Assembly (NCBI GenBank): GCA_938023075.1
Contig: CALHDG010000027.1
Coordinates: forward strand, 44,194 to 108,193
Length of the DNA stretch: 64,000 bases
Reading direction: 5' to 3'
DNA from: an uncultured Chitinophagales bacterium
GTDB taxonomy: Bacteria > Bacteroidota > Bacteroidia > Chitinophagales > JAHDHT01
Positions 25,734 to 34,135 of the stretch are shown piece after piece (within the stretch, counting starts at the first letter, position 1; each line of letters opens with the position of its first letter). The position numbers and the translations under genes were made by a program. The notes below the pieces were generated by a model. That model had not been told where the DNA came from. It did no database searches and worked only from the letters and a program-made list of their open reading frames with translations.

Positions 25734-27056
25734 ATGACCATACAGGAATTCAGTTTCGGCAATTTCAAATCATTTAAGGACATTCAAACCTTGAATCTGG
25801 CTGCCGCCAAAATAAAATCAAAAAATAAAGACATTGACCAAAACAATATAATTCAAGGAAATAATAAAGAGAGTGTTTCTTTTCTGAAGTCAAAAGCTAT
25901 TTATGGCGCTAATGCGAGTGGGAAGAGTAATATAGTCAAAGCCTTTATGGCATTTATTAGAATTGTTAAAACATCTTTAAAAGATGATGAAGCACTAAGC
26001 ATTATTGAATCGTTTAAATTATCAACAGAAACAGAAAATGAACCTACTTTTTTTCAAATTATTTTTTGGCACGAAAACACAAAGTATCGTTACGGCTTTG
26101 AAGCGGATGATAAAAATATAACTGCAGAATGGCTCTATGGAAAACCTAAAGATAGAGAACTCCCCTACTTTATTAGAGAAAATCAAAAAATAGTTAAATT
26201 GGATAAAACCAATTTTAAAGATGTGAATAAGTTATTGGCTATCTCAGATAAAAATTTATATATTGAAGAAATATATAGAAATAATTCACTATTTCTGTCA
26301 ACACTAGCTACTTTTAAATTTGGTAAACTATCGAAGCAACTAATTGAAGGTTTTGATTCAATTATCATAATTAACGGTTTAGGAAAACAGGGTATGCATG
26401 AATATGCTCAAAAATTTTTAAATGATAATGATGAAGCTAAAAAGAATTATGCACTTAACCTTCTTAAATATGGAGATATTGGAATTGAGGATGTAAATAC
26501 ATTTGAAATTCAGTCAAGCGGCTTTGTTGATTATGCTAACGGAAAGGTAAGTCAAGTAAATAGTAAAAAGAAAAATTTCTTTCTGGTTTCAACTAGAAAG
26601 AAATTTGATAAAAACCTTACTTTAAATGATAAGCAAATATTTCTCTTTAATATGCATGAATCCGAAGGAACACGCAAGCTGTTTGAGCTAAGCCCTTTCA
26701 TTTACGATGCAATAAAAAATAAAACGCCCATCATCATAGATGAATTTGATGCAAGATTTCACCCTTTACTAACCAAAAAAATTGTTCAACTATTCAACTC
26801 CAAAGAAAACAAAGGTGCTCAACTTATTTTCGTCACGCACGATACCAACTTGTTGTCTGCAGATTTGCTGAGACGCGACCAAATAGAATTTGTAGAAAAA
26901 GACAAATACGGAGCGAGTCATTTGTACTCCTTGGTTCAATTTAAAGGTATCAGAAATAATGCTTCATTTGAAAAAGATTATATTCAAGGAAAATATGGTG
27001 CCATTCCATTTCTTGGTGATTTCAGTAAACTAATGAATACTGAAGAAGATGCCTAA
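25734..27056 (+). CDS. AAA_15 (RloA-like) ATPase
   Basis: A 440-residue SMC-like ATPase. Walker A is GANASGKS at residues 58-65, Walker B is PIIIDEFDARFHPLL, the switch is LIFVTHDTNLL, and the C-terminal half ends with LYSLVQFKGIRNNASFEKDY and YGAIPFLGDF, a pattern I associate with the RloA/AAA_15 abortive-infection ATPases. These are normally paired with a downstream RloB-type nuclease. Here the frame overlapping its stop (ATGCCTAA) is cut short after 39 codons and a restriction-modification pair follows. Phage defence is a reasonable inference. Confidence 0.85.
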   Translation: MTIQEFSFGNFKSFKDIQTLNLAAAKIKSKNKDIDQNNIIQGNNKESVSFLKSKAIYGANASGKSNIVKAFMAFIRIVKTSLKDDEALSIIESFKLSTETENEPTFFQIIFWHENTKYRYGFEADDKNITAEWLYGKPKDRELPYFIRENQKIVKLDKTNFKDVNKLLAISDKNLYIEEIYRNNSLFLSTLATFKFGKLSKQLIEGFDSIIIINGLGKQGMHEYAQKFLNDNDEAKKNYALNLLKYGDIGIEDVNTFEIQSSGFVDYANGKVSQVNSKKKNFFLVSTRKKFDKNLTLNDKQIFLFNMHESEGTRKLFELSPFIYDAIKNKTPIIIDEFDARFHPLLTKKIVQLFNSKENKGAQLIFVTHDTNLLSADLLRRDQIEFVEKDKYGASHLYSLVQFKGIRNNASFEKDYIQGKYGAIPFLGDFSKLMNTEEDA

Positions 27057-27168
27057 AAAAACGAATTCAACGGTTTTAAAATACTATTTATATCGAATTG
27101 TTTTAACTGCCAACCGTAAATACCATAAAATTTCCGATATTTGGCTAAATATTAAGCTAATCAATTGA
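27049..27168 (+). pseudogene. 39-residue truncated frame at the RloB position
   Basis: The ATG overlaps the ATPase stop (ATGCCTAA), as typical of translationally coupled RloA-RloB pairs, and the product begins MPKKTNSTVLKYYLYR, similar to RloB openings. It stops after 39 codons, 3 bp before the methyltransferase ATG. Either RloB was lost when the R-M genes arrived, or this is a chance small ORF. Confidence 0.3.
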
Positions 27169-27171
27169 TAG

Positions 27172-27999
27172 ATGATGGAAATAACAACAAGCATTAAACT
27201 AGGTAATTGTAAAGAAATTTTAAAAGAGTTATCTGAAAATTCTATTGACTTAATATTCACTTCACCGCCTTATGCCGACCAAAGAAAGAGTACTTATGGT
27301 GGTATACATCCAACAAAATATGTTGATTGGTTTCTGCCAATTTCAAAAGAGTTACTTCGTGTGTTGAAACCAACAGGAAGTTTTGTATTAAATATAAAAG
27401 AAAGAGTTGTTAGCGGAGAAAGAAGCACCTATGTAATGGAGTTAATATTAGAAATGAAAAAGCAAGGTTGGCTTTGGACAGAGGAGTATATATGGCACAA
27501 AAAAAACTGCTATCCCGGTAAATGGCCTAATAGATTTCGGGATGCTTGGGAACGACTATTGCACTTTAACAAGGACAAGAAGTTCAATATGTATCAGCAA
27601 GAAGTGATGGTTCCTATGGGTGACTGGGCTAAATCTAGATTGAAAAATTTGAGTGATACAGATAAAACAAGAGATGAGTCTAAAGTAGGTAGTGGTTTTG
27701 GAAAAAATATTTCAAATTGGTTGAATAGAGATAAAGCCTATCCAACTAATGTACTTCACCTTGCAACAGAGTGTAATAACAAAAATCATAGTGCAGCATT
27801 CCCTGAGGGACTGCCTGAATGGTTTATTAAGCTTTTTACTAAATCTGGTGATGTTGTTCTTGACCCATTTATGGGTTCTGGAACAACAAATTTTGTTGCT
27901 CAACGGATGAACCGAAATTCAATTGGAATTGAAATTAAAAAAGAGTACTTCGATATGGTACAGGAACAACTGAAAGAAAAAAAACTTGTTCTATTTTAA
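27172..27999 (+). CDS. beta-class DNA methyltransferase of a type II R-M system
   Basis: A 275-residue methyltransferase with catalytic motif IV TSPPYAD at residues 30-36 preceding the SAM-binding motif I DPFMGSGTTNF at about 231-241, the order of the beta class. The SPPY form is most often seen in N4-cytosine enzymes, although some beta-class adenine enzymes also carry it. The region between (YPGKWPNRFRDAWERLLHF) is typical. The endonuclease starts 12 bp after its stop. It probably protects the host at the endonuclease site. Confidence 0.92.
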   Translation: MMEITTSIKLGNCKEILKELSENSIDLIFTSPPYADQRKSTYGGIHPTKYVDWFLPISKELLRVLKPTGSFVLNIKERVVSGERSTYVMELILEMKKQGWLWTEEYIWHKKNCYPGKWPNRFRDAWERLLHFNKDKKFNMYQQEVMVPMGDWAKSRLKNLSDTDKTRDESKVGSGFGKNISNWLNRDKAYPTNVLHLATECNNKNHSAAFPEGLPEWFIKLFTKSGDVVLDPFMGSGTTNFVAQRMNRNSIGIEIKKEYFDMVQEQLKEKKLVLF

Positions 28000-28011
28000 T
28001 ATAAAGAAGTT

Positions 28012-28752
28012 ATGAAAAAGCTAAATCTTAAGAATGTAACCAAATATGTAGAAAATAATATTGGCGTATTTCACCAAAAAAGAATTGAAAGACTTGACAA
28101 GCTAAAACTCCAAACAGTACTCAAAAAGAAAAATCCTTATTTATTTAAAGCAAAACACATTCTGACTGCCAACGAGATTGTTCTTGGGATTGCTGATGCA
28201 TTTATATCTTCGGCGGAAGAAACAATTTTTGGTGATTGGTTGGAAGGATTAGCAATATATATAAATCAAAAAGTTTACGGTGGGTGGAAGTCTGGCATTC
28301 CTAATATTGACCTTGAATTTGATAAAGGCAATGTTCGTTATATTGTAAATGTTAAATCAGGTCCAAATTGGGGAAACAGTAGTCAAATTTCAAAAATGAA
28401 AACTGATTTTAAAACAGCACAACGTACTTTAAGAACAAGTAACTCAAAAATCATTGTTACGTCTGTAAATGGGTGCTGTTACGGAATTGACAATAAACCA
28501 GACAAGGGAGATTATTTTAAGTATTGTGGACAAGAGTTTTGGGAGTTCATATCTGGAAATGAAAATTTATATACAGAAATAATTGAACCTTTGGGACACA
28601 AAGCAAAAGAACTAAATGACGAATTTCAACTATCTTACTCAAGAATGATTAATAAATTTACAAAAGAGTTTATCGAAGACTTTTGTGCAAAAAACGGAGA
28701 TATAAATTGGAGTAAATTAGTTGAATTCAATTCTGGCAAAAAAATAACATGA
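28012..28752 (+). CDS. PmeII-family type II restriction endonuclease
   Basis: A 246-residue protein. The family hallmark VNVKSGPNWGNSSQISKM is present, preceded by SGIPNIDLEFDKGNVRYI, which carries the acidic residue of a PD-(D/E)xK-type site (Asp in NIDLEF; the NVK triad replaces the usual ExK). It also has FGDWLEGLAIYINQKVYG. It is paired with the methyltransferase upstream, so a complete type II R-M system is likely; the recognition sequence cannot be read. Its TGA overlaps the hutI ATG by 4 bp (ATGA). Confidence 0.88.
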   Translation: MKKLNLKNVTKYVENNIGVFHQKRIERLDKLKLQTVLKKKNPYLFKAKHILTANEIVLGIADAFISSAEETIFGDWLEGLAIYINQKVYGGWKSGIPNIDLEFDKGNVRYIVNVKSGPNWGNSSQISKMKTDFKTAQRTLRTSNSKIIVTSVNGCCYGIDNKPDKGDYFKYCGQEFWEFISGNENLYTEIIEPLGHKAKELNDEFQLSYSRMINKFTKEFIEDFCAKNGDINWSKLVEFNSGKKIT

Positions 28753-30014
28753 CGTTACTCATCAAAAACATAAAAACCCTATACCAAACCGAAGCCGGCA
28801 AAGCCAAAAAGTGGGCAGCCGGAAAAGCCATGGCGCAACTACCTTCAATCAACAAAGCCTACCTCTTAATAAAAGAAGATAAAATTGCAGCCTTTGGAAA
28901 AATGGACAATTGCCCAACAGAAACAAATACCAAAGTAATAGATGCCACTGGCAAAATGGTTTTACCAACTTGGTGCGATTCCCACACCCACTTAGTTTTC
29001 GCAGGCAGCAGAGAAGCCGAATTTGAAGACCGCATAAAAGGCTTAAGCTACGAAGCAATAGCTGTTAAAGGAGGCGGCATTTTAAACTCTGCCAAAAAAC
29101 TAAACGAAACCGCAGAAGAGCAATTGTTAGAAGATGCTCTAAAAAGATGCCACGAAATAATAGCCACTGGAACCGGTGCGGTAGAAATAAAAAGCGGCTA
29201 CGGTTTAAGTGAAGCCGGAGAATTAAAAATACTCCGCGTCATTAAAAAATTGAAAGACTTAACACCTCTAACAATAAAAGCAACTTTTTTAGGTGCGCAC
29301 GCCATACCCAGCAAATACAAAAATAATCGGCAAGCTTACATTGATTTACTAACGCAACAAATCTTACCCAAAATAGCTGATGAACAACTCGCCGACTATA
29401 TTGACGTTTTTTGCGAAACCAATTATTTCACTGTTGCCGAAATGGAAACTATTCTGGAAGCCGGTGCCAAATACAACTTAACGCCGAAGGTACACGTCAA
29501 TCAATTTACGAGTATAGGCGGCATTCAGGCAGCCATCAAACATAAAGCCCTTTCGGTCGATCATTTAGAACTGTTGAAAGCGCAAGATTTAGATGCCTTG
29601 AAAAACGTAGACACCATTGCAACGGTTCTGCCTTCTTGCTCATTTTTCATAAAAATTCCATACGCCCCAGCCCGCAAAATAATTGATACCGGTTTACCGT
29701 TGGCATTAGCATCCGACTATAATCCCGGCTCAACCCCATCCGGTAATATTCCATTTGTGTTGTCATTGGCTTGCATTCAGCAAAAGTTATTACCTGAAGA
29801 AGCCATCAACGCAGTTACCCTAAACGGTGCCTATGCGATGGGGCTCGAAAAACAACTCGGCACTATTGCCCTAGGTAAAAAGGCAAATATCATTATTACA
29901 CACAAAATGTCATCGCTTGCTTATTTGCCCTATGCTTTTGGAAGTTCGCACATTCACTACACTATTTTAAACGGACGAGTTGAACAAATTAATACAGAAT
30001 ATAAAAGCAACTAA
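28749..30014 (+). CDS. hutI: imidazolonepropionase
   Basis: A 421-residue amidohydrolase of normal family length. Metal ligands are visible in CDSHTHLVFAGSRE, then GGGILNSAKKLNE, KSGYGLSEAGELKILR, LGAHAIP and ALASDYNPGSTPSGNIPF. It hydrolyses imidazolone-5-propionate to formiminoglutamate in histidine breakdown. No other hut gene is adjacent. The start overlaps the restriction endonuclease stop by 4 bp, which couples a metabolic gene to the defence island. Confidence 0.95.
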   Translation: MTLLIKNIKTLYQTEAGKAKKWAAGKAMAQLPSINKAYLLIKEDKIAAFGKMDNCPTETNTKVIDATGKMVLPTWCDSHTHLVFAGSREAEFEDRIKGLSYEAIAVKGGGILNSAKKLNETAEEQLLEDALKRCHEIIATGTGAVEIKSGYGLSEAGELKILRVIKKLKDLTPLTIKATFLGAHAIPSKYKNNRQAYIDLLTQQILPKIADEQLADYIDVFCETNYFTVAEMETILEAGAKYNLTPKVHVNQFTSIGGIQAAIKHKALSVDHLELLKAQDLDALKNVDTIATVLPSCSFFIKIPYAPARKIIDTGLPLALASDYNPGSTPSGNIPFVLSLACIQQKLLPEEAINAVTLNGAYAMGLEKQLGTIALGKKANIIITHKMSSLAYLPYAFGSSHIHYTILNGRVEQINTEYKSN

Positions 30015-30062
30015 TACCTTGTTGATCTATCATTTTTTTTATGGCAGGATAAGTACAGTAAT

Positions 30063-31163
30063 TTAACTTACAAGTTCATCAATATCAAATTCATGGATAG
30101 GAATTTCTGGTCTTTCTATCGGGTACTCCATTTCATAAAATCTAGAAAGTACGCCATATAATTCCGGAGAATTATCATAAATATCTTGAGCACTATCTTG
30201 CCCACCTAAAAAGCGAGCACTAGCGGTTGCCCAAAATTCTTTTTCGTTTTCATAGGCATATTCTCTTAGCCCATTCACAGAGCCTGTTGCAGCATTAGAA
30301 GCAAAAAACTCATTTCTTACCTCTATAAAAGTAGCGGCATCATTACTATCCATAATACCCGGAATCCCATCTGTACTTCTACCACCGTATCTATCAATTG
30401 AATGGGCAACCTCATGGGCTAATATATCCCAACTATCATCTGCGTTCACAAAACTTTCCAATGTCGATCCTAAACTCAACGTTATTTTACCATAATACCT
30501 TCTGCTCGACCATGGCCATTTCTTCCTTGTACTTGAGTTGTATAAACCAACATGGTCTGGGTCGTCAAAATGAGAATTATCATTACTTATGTGCCAGCCT
30601 TGGTTTATATCTTTCAACACAACATCAACCAAACGTGGGCTTTGAGCCAACACTTCGGCTAAACTAGCTGCCAAAATAAATTTTAGCGAAGGGTCCGCCG
30701 TCAAACCGTCATCTAATACCGTAGTATTGTCCATATGTTCCAATATTCTATGAAACTGCGCATCATAGGCAATTAAATCATCCCCACCTAAAGCAGCTCT
30801 ATTTGGCATGTATTTACTAAACAATTCCATAGGGTCACCTTGCCCCAAATTATACTGCGCTCTTGCATCTAATATTTCTTGATAGTTGGTAGCATTAAGT
30901 CTCCCATAATTGTTTGAATTCAGTCTATCCATAAAATCAGATTCCCTATCAGTAATTGCTCTTGCTTCCACACTTTGTCCATAATTCTGGAGAAATTCAG
31001 GCATATAAGGTGGTGGTGGGGTAGGATTGCCTATCGGGCTTTCCGAATATCCTCCAACATAACTATTTGAACTTGCCCCTTCTAAACCTCTTTCGTTTAT
31101 TTTTACTTTAGCATTTCTTATTATCTCTAATGCCGAATTAATTGAATTTAGTGCTACTTCCAT
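30063..31163 (-). CDS. M90/MtfA-like zinc metallopeptidase
   Basis: I start it at ATG 31163 (MEVALNSINSALEIIRNAKV), 366 residues. The C-terminal third carries a metallopeptidase core: ILAHEVAHSIDRYGG (HExxH) and, about 75 residues later, NEKEFWATASARFLGG plus SPELYGVLSRFYEMEYP, which strongly resembles the HExxH ... EFFAVASExFF ... PELYxLLxxFY pattern of MtfA (family M90). The N-terminal half has a helical start and a proline-rich linker (PTPPPPYMPEF) and no signal peptide. MtfA is a cytosolic anti-repressor-linked peptidase; this long, unusual form could instead be an effector or toxin. Confidence 0.7.
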   Translation of the reverse strand: MEVALNSINSALEIIRNAKVKINERGLEGASSNSYVGGYSESPIGNPTPPPPYMPEFLQNYGQSVEARAITDRESDFMDRLNSNNYGRLNATNYQEILDARAQYNLGQGDPMELFSKYMPNRAALGGDDLIAYDAQFHRILEHMDNTTVLDDGLTADPSLKFILAASLAEVLAQSPRLVDVVLKDINQGWHISNDNSHFDDPDHVGLYNSSTRKKWPWSSRRYYGKITLSLGSTLESFVNADDSWDILAHEVAHSIDRYGGRSTDGIPGIMDSNDAATFIEVRNEFFASNAATGSVNGLREYAYENEKEFWATASARFLGGQDSAQDIYDNSPELYGVLSRFYEMEYPIERPEIPIHEFDIDELVS

Positions 31164-31202
31164 ATTTCTTATTTTTAATTTATGCAAAGGTATATTAAGC
31201 AA

Positions 31203-31699
31203 GCAAGCATATTTTTATTTCCCCTTTGTTTCCAGCTTGATTCTTTTTGCACAAACCACAAGTTTATCCAAACAACAAATGTAGTTGACACTTTAACATG
31301 TATTTAAGAAGCGGAAACATATGAATATGCAGAAACTGTTGGTCCCGCTTTCCGCTCAAATGCCATTTGCCTGCGCTGCAAAAGCCACTCAAAATGGCAT
31401 AACCGCTGCAATCTGGGCTAGTTTATAAACTTCGGTTCTTCGTAAAAAGAAAAACGGAGGCACTCAAAAGTAGAAAAGTATCAACCACATTGATAAATTT
31501 GTCGTAATTTGCAACAAAAAGCAGTAATATTCCTTAATAAATATTAAATTTGCCTTACAAAAGTACTTTTTAATAAAATATTAATACCTTGTGGCATAAT
31601 TAATGCTATTTTATATAATAGTTAAATCATAAAATACAGACATATAGAATAAACATTTACGCTAATTTAAAATTATTTCAAAACTCAAAACTCGTTATT
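31203..31699. other. divergent intergenic region
   Basis: No gene. It holds hairpin repeat copy D (31308-31425) and an AT-rich stretch (31500-31690) that must contain promoters for the divergent peptidase and sigma factor genes. No consensus -7 box is obvious. Confidence 0.5.
31308..31425 (-). repeat. dispersed hairpin repeat, copy D
   Basis: On the minus strand: frame GATTGCAGCGGTT ... TTGAGCGGAAAGCGGGACC, perfect 9-bp inner stem ATGCCATTT / AAATGGCAT (plus-strand arms 31360-31368 and 31392-31400), loop containing TTGCAGCGCAGGC, tail TTTCCGCTTCTTAA near 31308-31320. The first base pair of the outer frame is changed (CCCAG). Confidence 0.85.
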
Positions 31700-32281
31700 A
31701 TGAGCCTAAAAGAAATTAGCGACACTGCTTTAGTAAAGCAGTATATGTCTGGAAACAATCAATCGCTTTCAGAATTAGTACGTAGACACCGGGATAAGGT
31801 GTACACCTCCATTTACATGTTTGTAAAGGAAGATGCTTTAGCAGAAGATATCTTTCAAGATACCTTTATTAAAGTAATTGAAACTTTACGAAGAGGAAAA
31901 TATTATGAAGATGGCAAGTTTTTACCTTGGGTAATGCGTATAGCCTACAACTTATGTATAGATCATTACAGAAAGGTGAAGCGTACACCAACTATTGCCA
32001 ACAGCGATGAATTCGATATTTTTAATGTATTAAAGTACAAAGCTGACAATGCCGAGCAACGGATGATTAAAAATCAAACCTATGCCAAAATACGTACCTT
32101 AATAGATGAATTGCCACCTGAGCAAAAAGAAGTGGTGATATTGAGACATTACGCCGAAATGAGCTTTAAAGAAATCAGCAAATTAACCAATGTTAGCATT
32201 AACACAGCTTTGGGTAGAATGCGCTATGCTTTGATCAATATGCGTAAAATGATTACGGAAAACGCAATACCGATACGTTAA
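31700..32281 (+). CDS. ECF-type RNA polymerase sigma factor
   Basis: 193 residues. Region 2 is seen in EDIFQDTFIKVIETLRRGKY and WVMRIAYNLCIDHYRKVKR; region 4 in LPPEQKEVVILRHYAEMSFK and ISKLTNVSINTALGRMRYAL. It belongs to the ECF sigma-70 group common in Bacteroidota. No anti-sigma gene with a membrane helix follows; the next ORF is a small soluble protein that may be its partner. Confidence 0.9.
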   Translation: MSLKEISDTALVKQYMSGNNQSLSELVRRHRDKVYTSIYMFVKEDALAEDIFQDTFIKVIETLRRGKYYEDGKFLPWVMRIAYNLCIDHYRKVKRTPTIANSDEFDIFNVLKYKADNAEQRMIKNQTYAKIRTLIDELPPEQKEVVILRHYAEMSFKEISKLTNVSINTALGRMRYALINMRKMITENAIPIR

Positions 32282-32363
32282 AAAAGTCAGTTTTTTTGGT
32301 ACAGATGCAATAATCTGAAATTACGCACCGTTTTAGGAGTATATTTTATAATTAAAACTTCAA

Positions 32364-32618
32364 ATGGTGCCTATGCAGCAAACATTTACGCAAAATGATT
32401 TACTACAATACCTATACATGGAAACCGACATTGTTCAATCGTTTATGGTTGAACAACAGATGGGTCACGATTATTCGCTTAAAGAAGATTTTAATACGCT
32501 TAAGCAATCAAAAGACTTACTAAGCAGTATTTCTTTAAGTCCGTCGCAGGCTTCGGTTGATTTTATTTTAGCCTATGGTGCTTTAAAGCAACCCACTAAA
32601 ACCAAAGTGATTAAGTAA
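32364..32618 (+). CDS. small hypothetical protein downstream of the sigma factor
   Basis: 84 residues, soluble, rich in Gln/Leu (FTQNDLLQYLYMETDIVQSF) with an acidic middle and a Lys-rich end. No family is recognised. It lies 82 bp after the sigma gene and before an intrinsic terminator, so it probably shares the transcript; a role as sigma modulator is only a guess. Confidence 0.6.
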   Translation: MVPMQQTFTQNDLLQYLYMETDIVQSFMVEQQMGHDYSLKEDFNTLKQSKDLLSSISLSPSQASVDFILAYGALKQPTKTKVIK

Positions 32619-32641
32619 TTAATCCGTAAAAAAATTATACA

Positions 32642-32676
32642 AACTGCCTTTCAAATTTTGGAAGGGAGTTTTTTTT
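32642..32676 (+). terminator. intrinsic terminator after the sigma factor operon
   Basis: AACTGCCTTTC pairs with GGAAGGGAGTT (one mismatch, one G-U) around an AT-rich loop, followed by eight Ts at 32669-32676. Confidence 0.7.
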
Positions 32677-32831
32677 GTTAAGAGCTTAAACCTATTGTCA
32701 AATTTGTTTTATGCTAAATTGATTATTCAACGTCAGCTATTATATTAGAAAAGTGGTTCTGCTAAGAATTTAATGGAACTCACTTCAATTTACTTTTCCA
32801 TAAATAATATAGTACGAACTATATGGTATAC

Positions 32832-32986
32832 GTTCTAGAGGAGCGGTAACTTGGTAACAAAAGTTAACCTAAATGGGAGAACTGCTGCGCAGTAACACCA
32901 ATCCGAATTGCAAGCAATGTGTCGCTCCTCTGGAGCTTCATTTTTTTATTACCTATTTCCTACCAAGAGTTTACTCCGCTGGAGTA
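32832..32986. repeat. MITE-like inverted repeat with 'GAGGAGCG' ends
   Basis: GTTCTAGAGGAGCG (32832-32845) is an imperfect inverted copy of CGCTCCTCTGGAGC (32923-32936). A palindrome TACTCCGCTGGAGTA (32972-32986) follows. CTACTGCG-type internal palindromes (CTGCTGCGCAGTA near 32882) add more hairpins. There is no coding potential. The rest of 32677-33331 is gene-free. Confidence 0.55.
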
Positions 32987-33057
32987 TGTTTTTTTCATTG
33001 GAAAAGGTGCTACTTCAAATTTCACTTCTTTAGATAATTTTACTATCCCGACATTTT

Positions 33058-33150
33058 TTTACGCAAAACCCACGTACCGAAGTGGCGGTAGAGCATAGTC
33101 CGGTTGACCTTTATACCATTTACACAAAAATTGTAGTAGAACCAGAATAG
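33058..33150 (+). pseudogene. possible C-terminal coding remnant
   Basis: The frame reads TQNPRTEVAVEHSPVDLYTI then YTKIVVEPE and a TAG stop, which looks protein-like, but it has no start, and a T-run at about 33055 breaks the frame with upstream sequence. The family is unknown. Confidence 0.25.
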
Positions 33151-33331
33151 TTAATCAAATTCAATTTAACTTCGGTTAAAGAATAAAGGAGATTCTGGAA
33201 ATTTAATTTCGCTATCCATTATCCCAAAGGCTTGCTTGCGAAGGAGTTTTGCTGAAAAACCGAAATAGAGAATGACTGATTCAACGTAACTAAAATTTTG
33301 CTAACAGTTACAGAAAAAAGCAAACCAAAGC

Positions 33332-34132
33332 TTACTTTTCTTTATCTACCAACACCACATCTAAAATACTGGAAAGCGCTTTGCGCTGTAATTGATAGGT
33401 GAGCTTGCCTTCTTTCGCATACGATATTTTACCGGTTTCTTCTGATACTATGATGACCTTCACATCAATTTGCTCGGTAATACCTACGGCGGCACGATGC
33501 CGTAAACCAACCGTACTGGGTAAATCTGAGTTTTCGGAAACGGGTAAAATACAGCCTGCCCGGGTTATTTTATCGCCACTAATAATTGCAGCACCGTCGT
33601 GCAATGGGCTCGTTTTATCAAACACACTTTGTAATAATTTTATACTGACAAAGGCATCTAATCGCACACCGGTATCTTCAAAAAAAGTCTTTTCTCTTGA
33701 ATCTGCTAATACAATTAAGGCTCCAATCCGTTCTTCGCTAAATTTATTAAGGGCACCCAACAAGCCATCTTTTACTTGCTGGTTGGGTTTGGGTACTTCT
33801 TTATTGCTTCGCCATTTAAACCATTTAGAAAAATTGATCTCTTTAAAGGGGTTGCTTCTACCAAGCTGTAGTAAAAAACGCCTGATTTCTGGTTGAAATA
33901 CAATTAACAAAGCAATAACACCCAAGTTCATAAATTGGGATAAGATGCTTTTGGTTACCCGCATATTTAAAAAATCGGTAAGTTGGGTAATGACGAAAAA
34001 CACCACTAAGCCGATGAAAATATTTAAAGCCAAGCTACCTCGTAACAAACGATATACCTGATAAATTAAAAAAGCCACCAACAAAATGTCGATAATATCG
34101 ATGAGCCGGAATTTTAAAAAGCCTATGTCCAT
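33332..34132 (-). CDS. cdaA: diadenylate cyclase (CdaA type)
   Basis: A 266-residue protein with three N-terminal transmembrane helices (about residues 10-85) and a DAC domain. Catalytic motifs DGAAII and LRHRAAVGI are intact, with ERIGALIVLADS upstream. It makes cyclic di-AMP from two ATP, a second messenger controlling osmotic balance and cell envelope. It lies 3 bp downstream of folP on the same strand; this folP-cdaA pairing recurs in Bacteroidota. Confidence 0.94.
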   Translation of the reverse strand: MDIGFLKFRLIDIIDILLVAFLIYQVYRLLRGSLALNIFIGLVVFFVITQLTDFLNMRVTKSILSQFMNLGVIALLIVFQPEIRRFLLQLGRSNPFKEINFSKWFKWRSNKEVPKPNQQVKDGLLGALNKFSEERIGALIVLADSREKTFFEDTGVRLDAFVSIKLLQSVFDKTSPLHDGAAIISGDKITRAGCILPVSENSDLPSTVGLRHRAAVGITEQIDVKVIIVSEETGKISYAKEGKLTYQLQRKALSSILDVVLVDKEK

Positions 34133-34135
34133 TAA

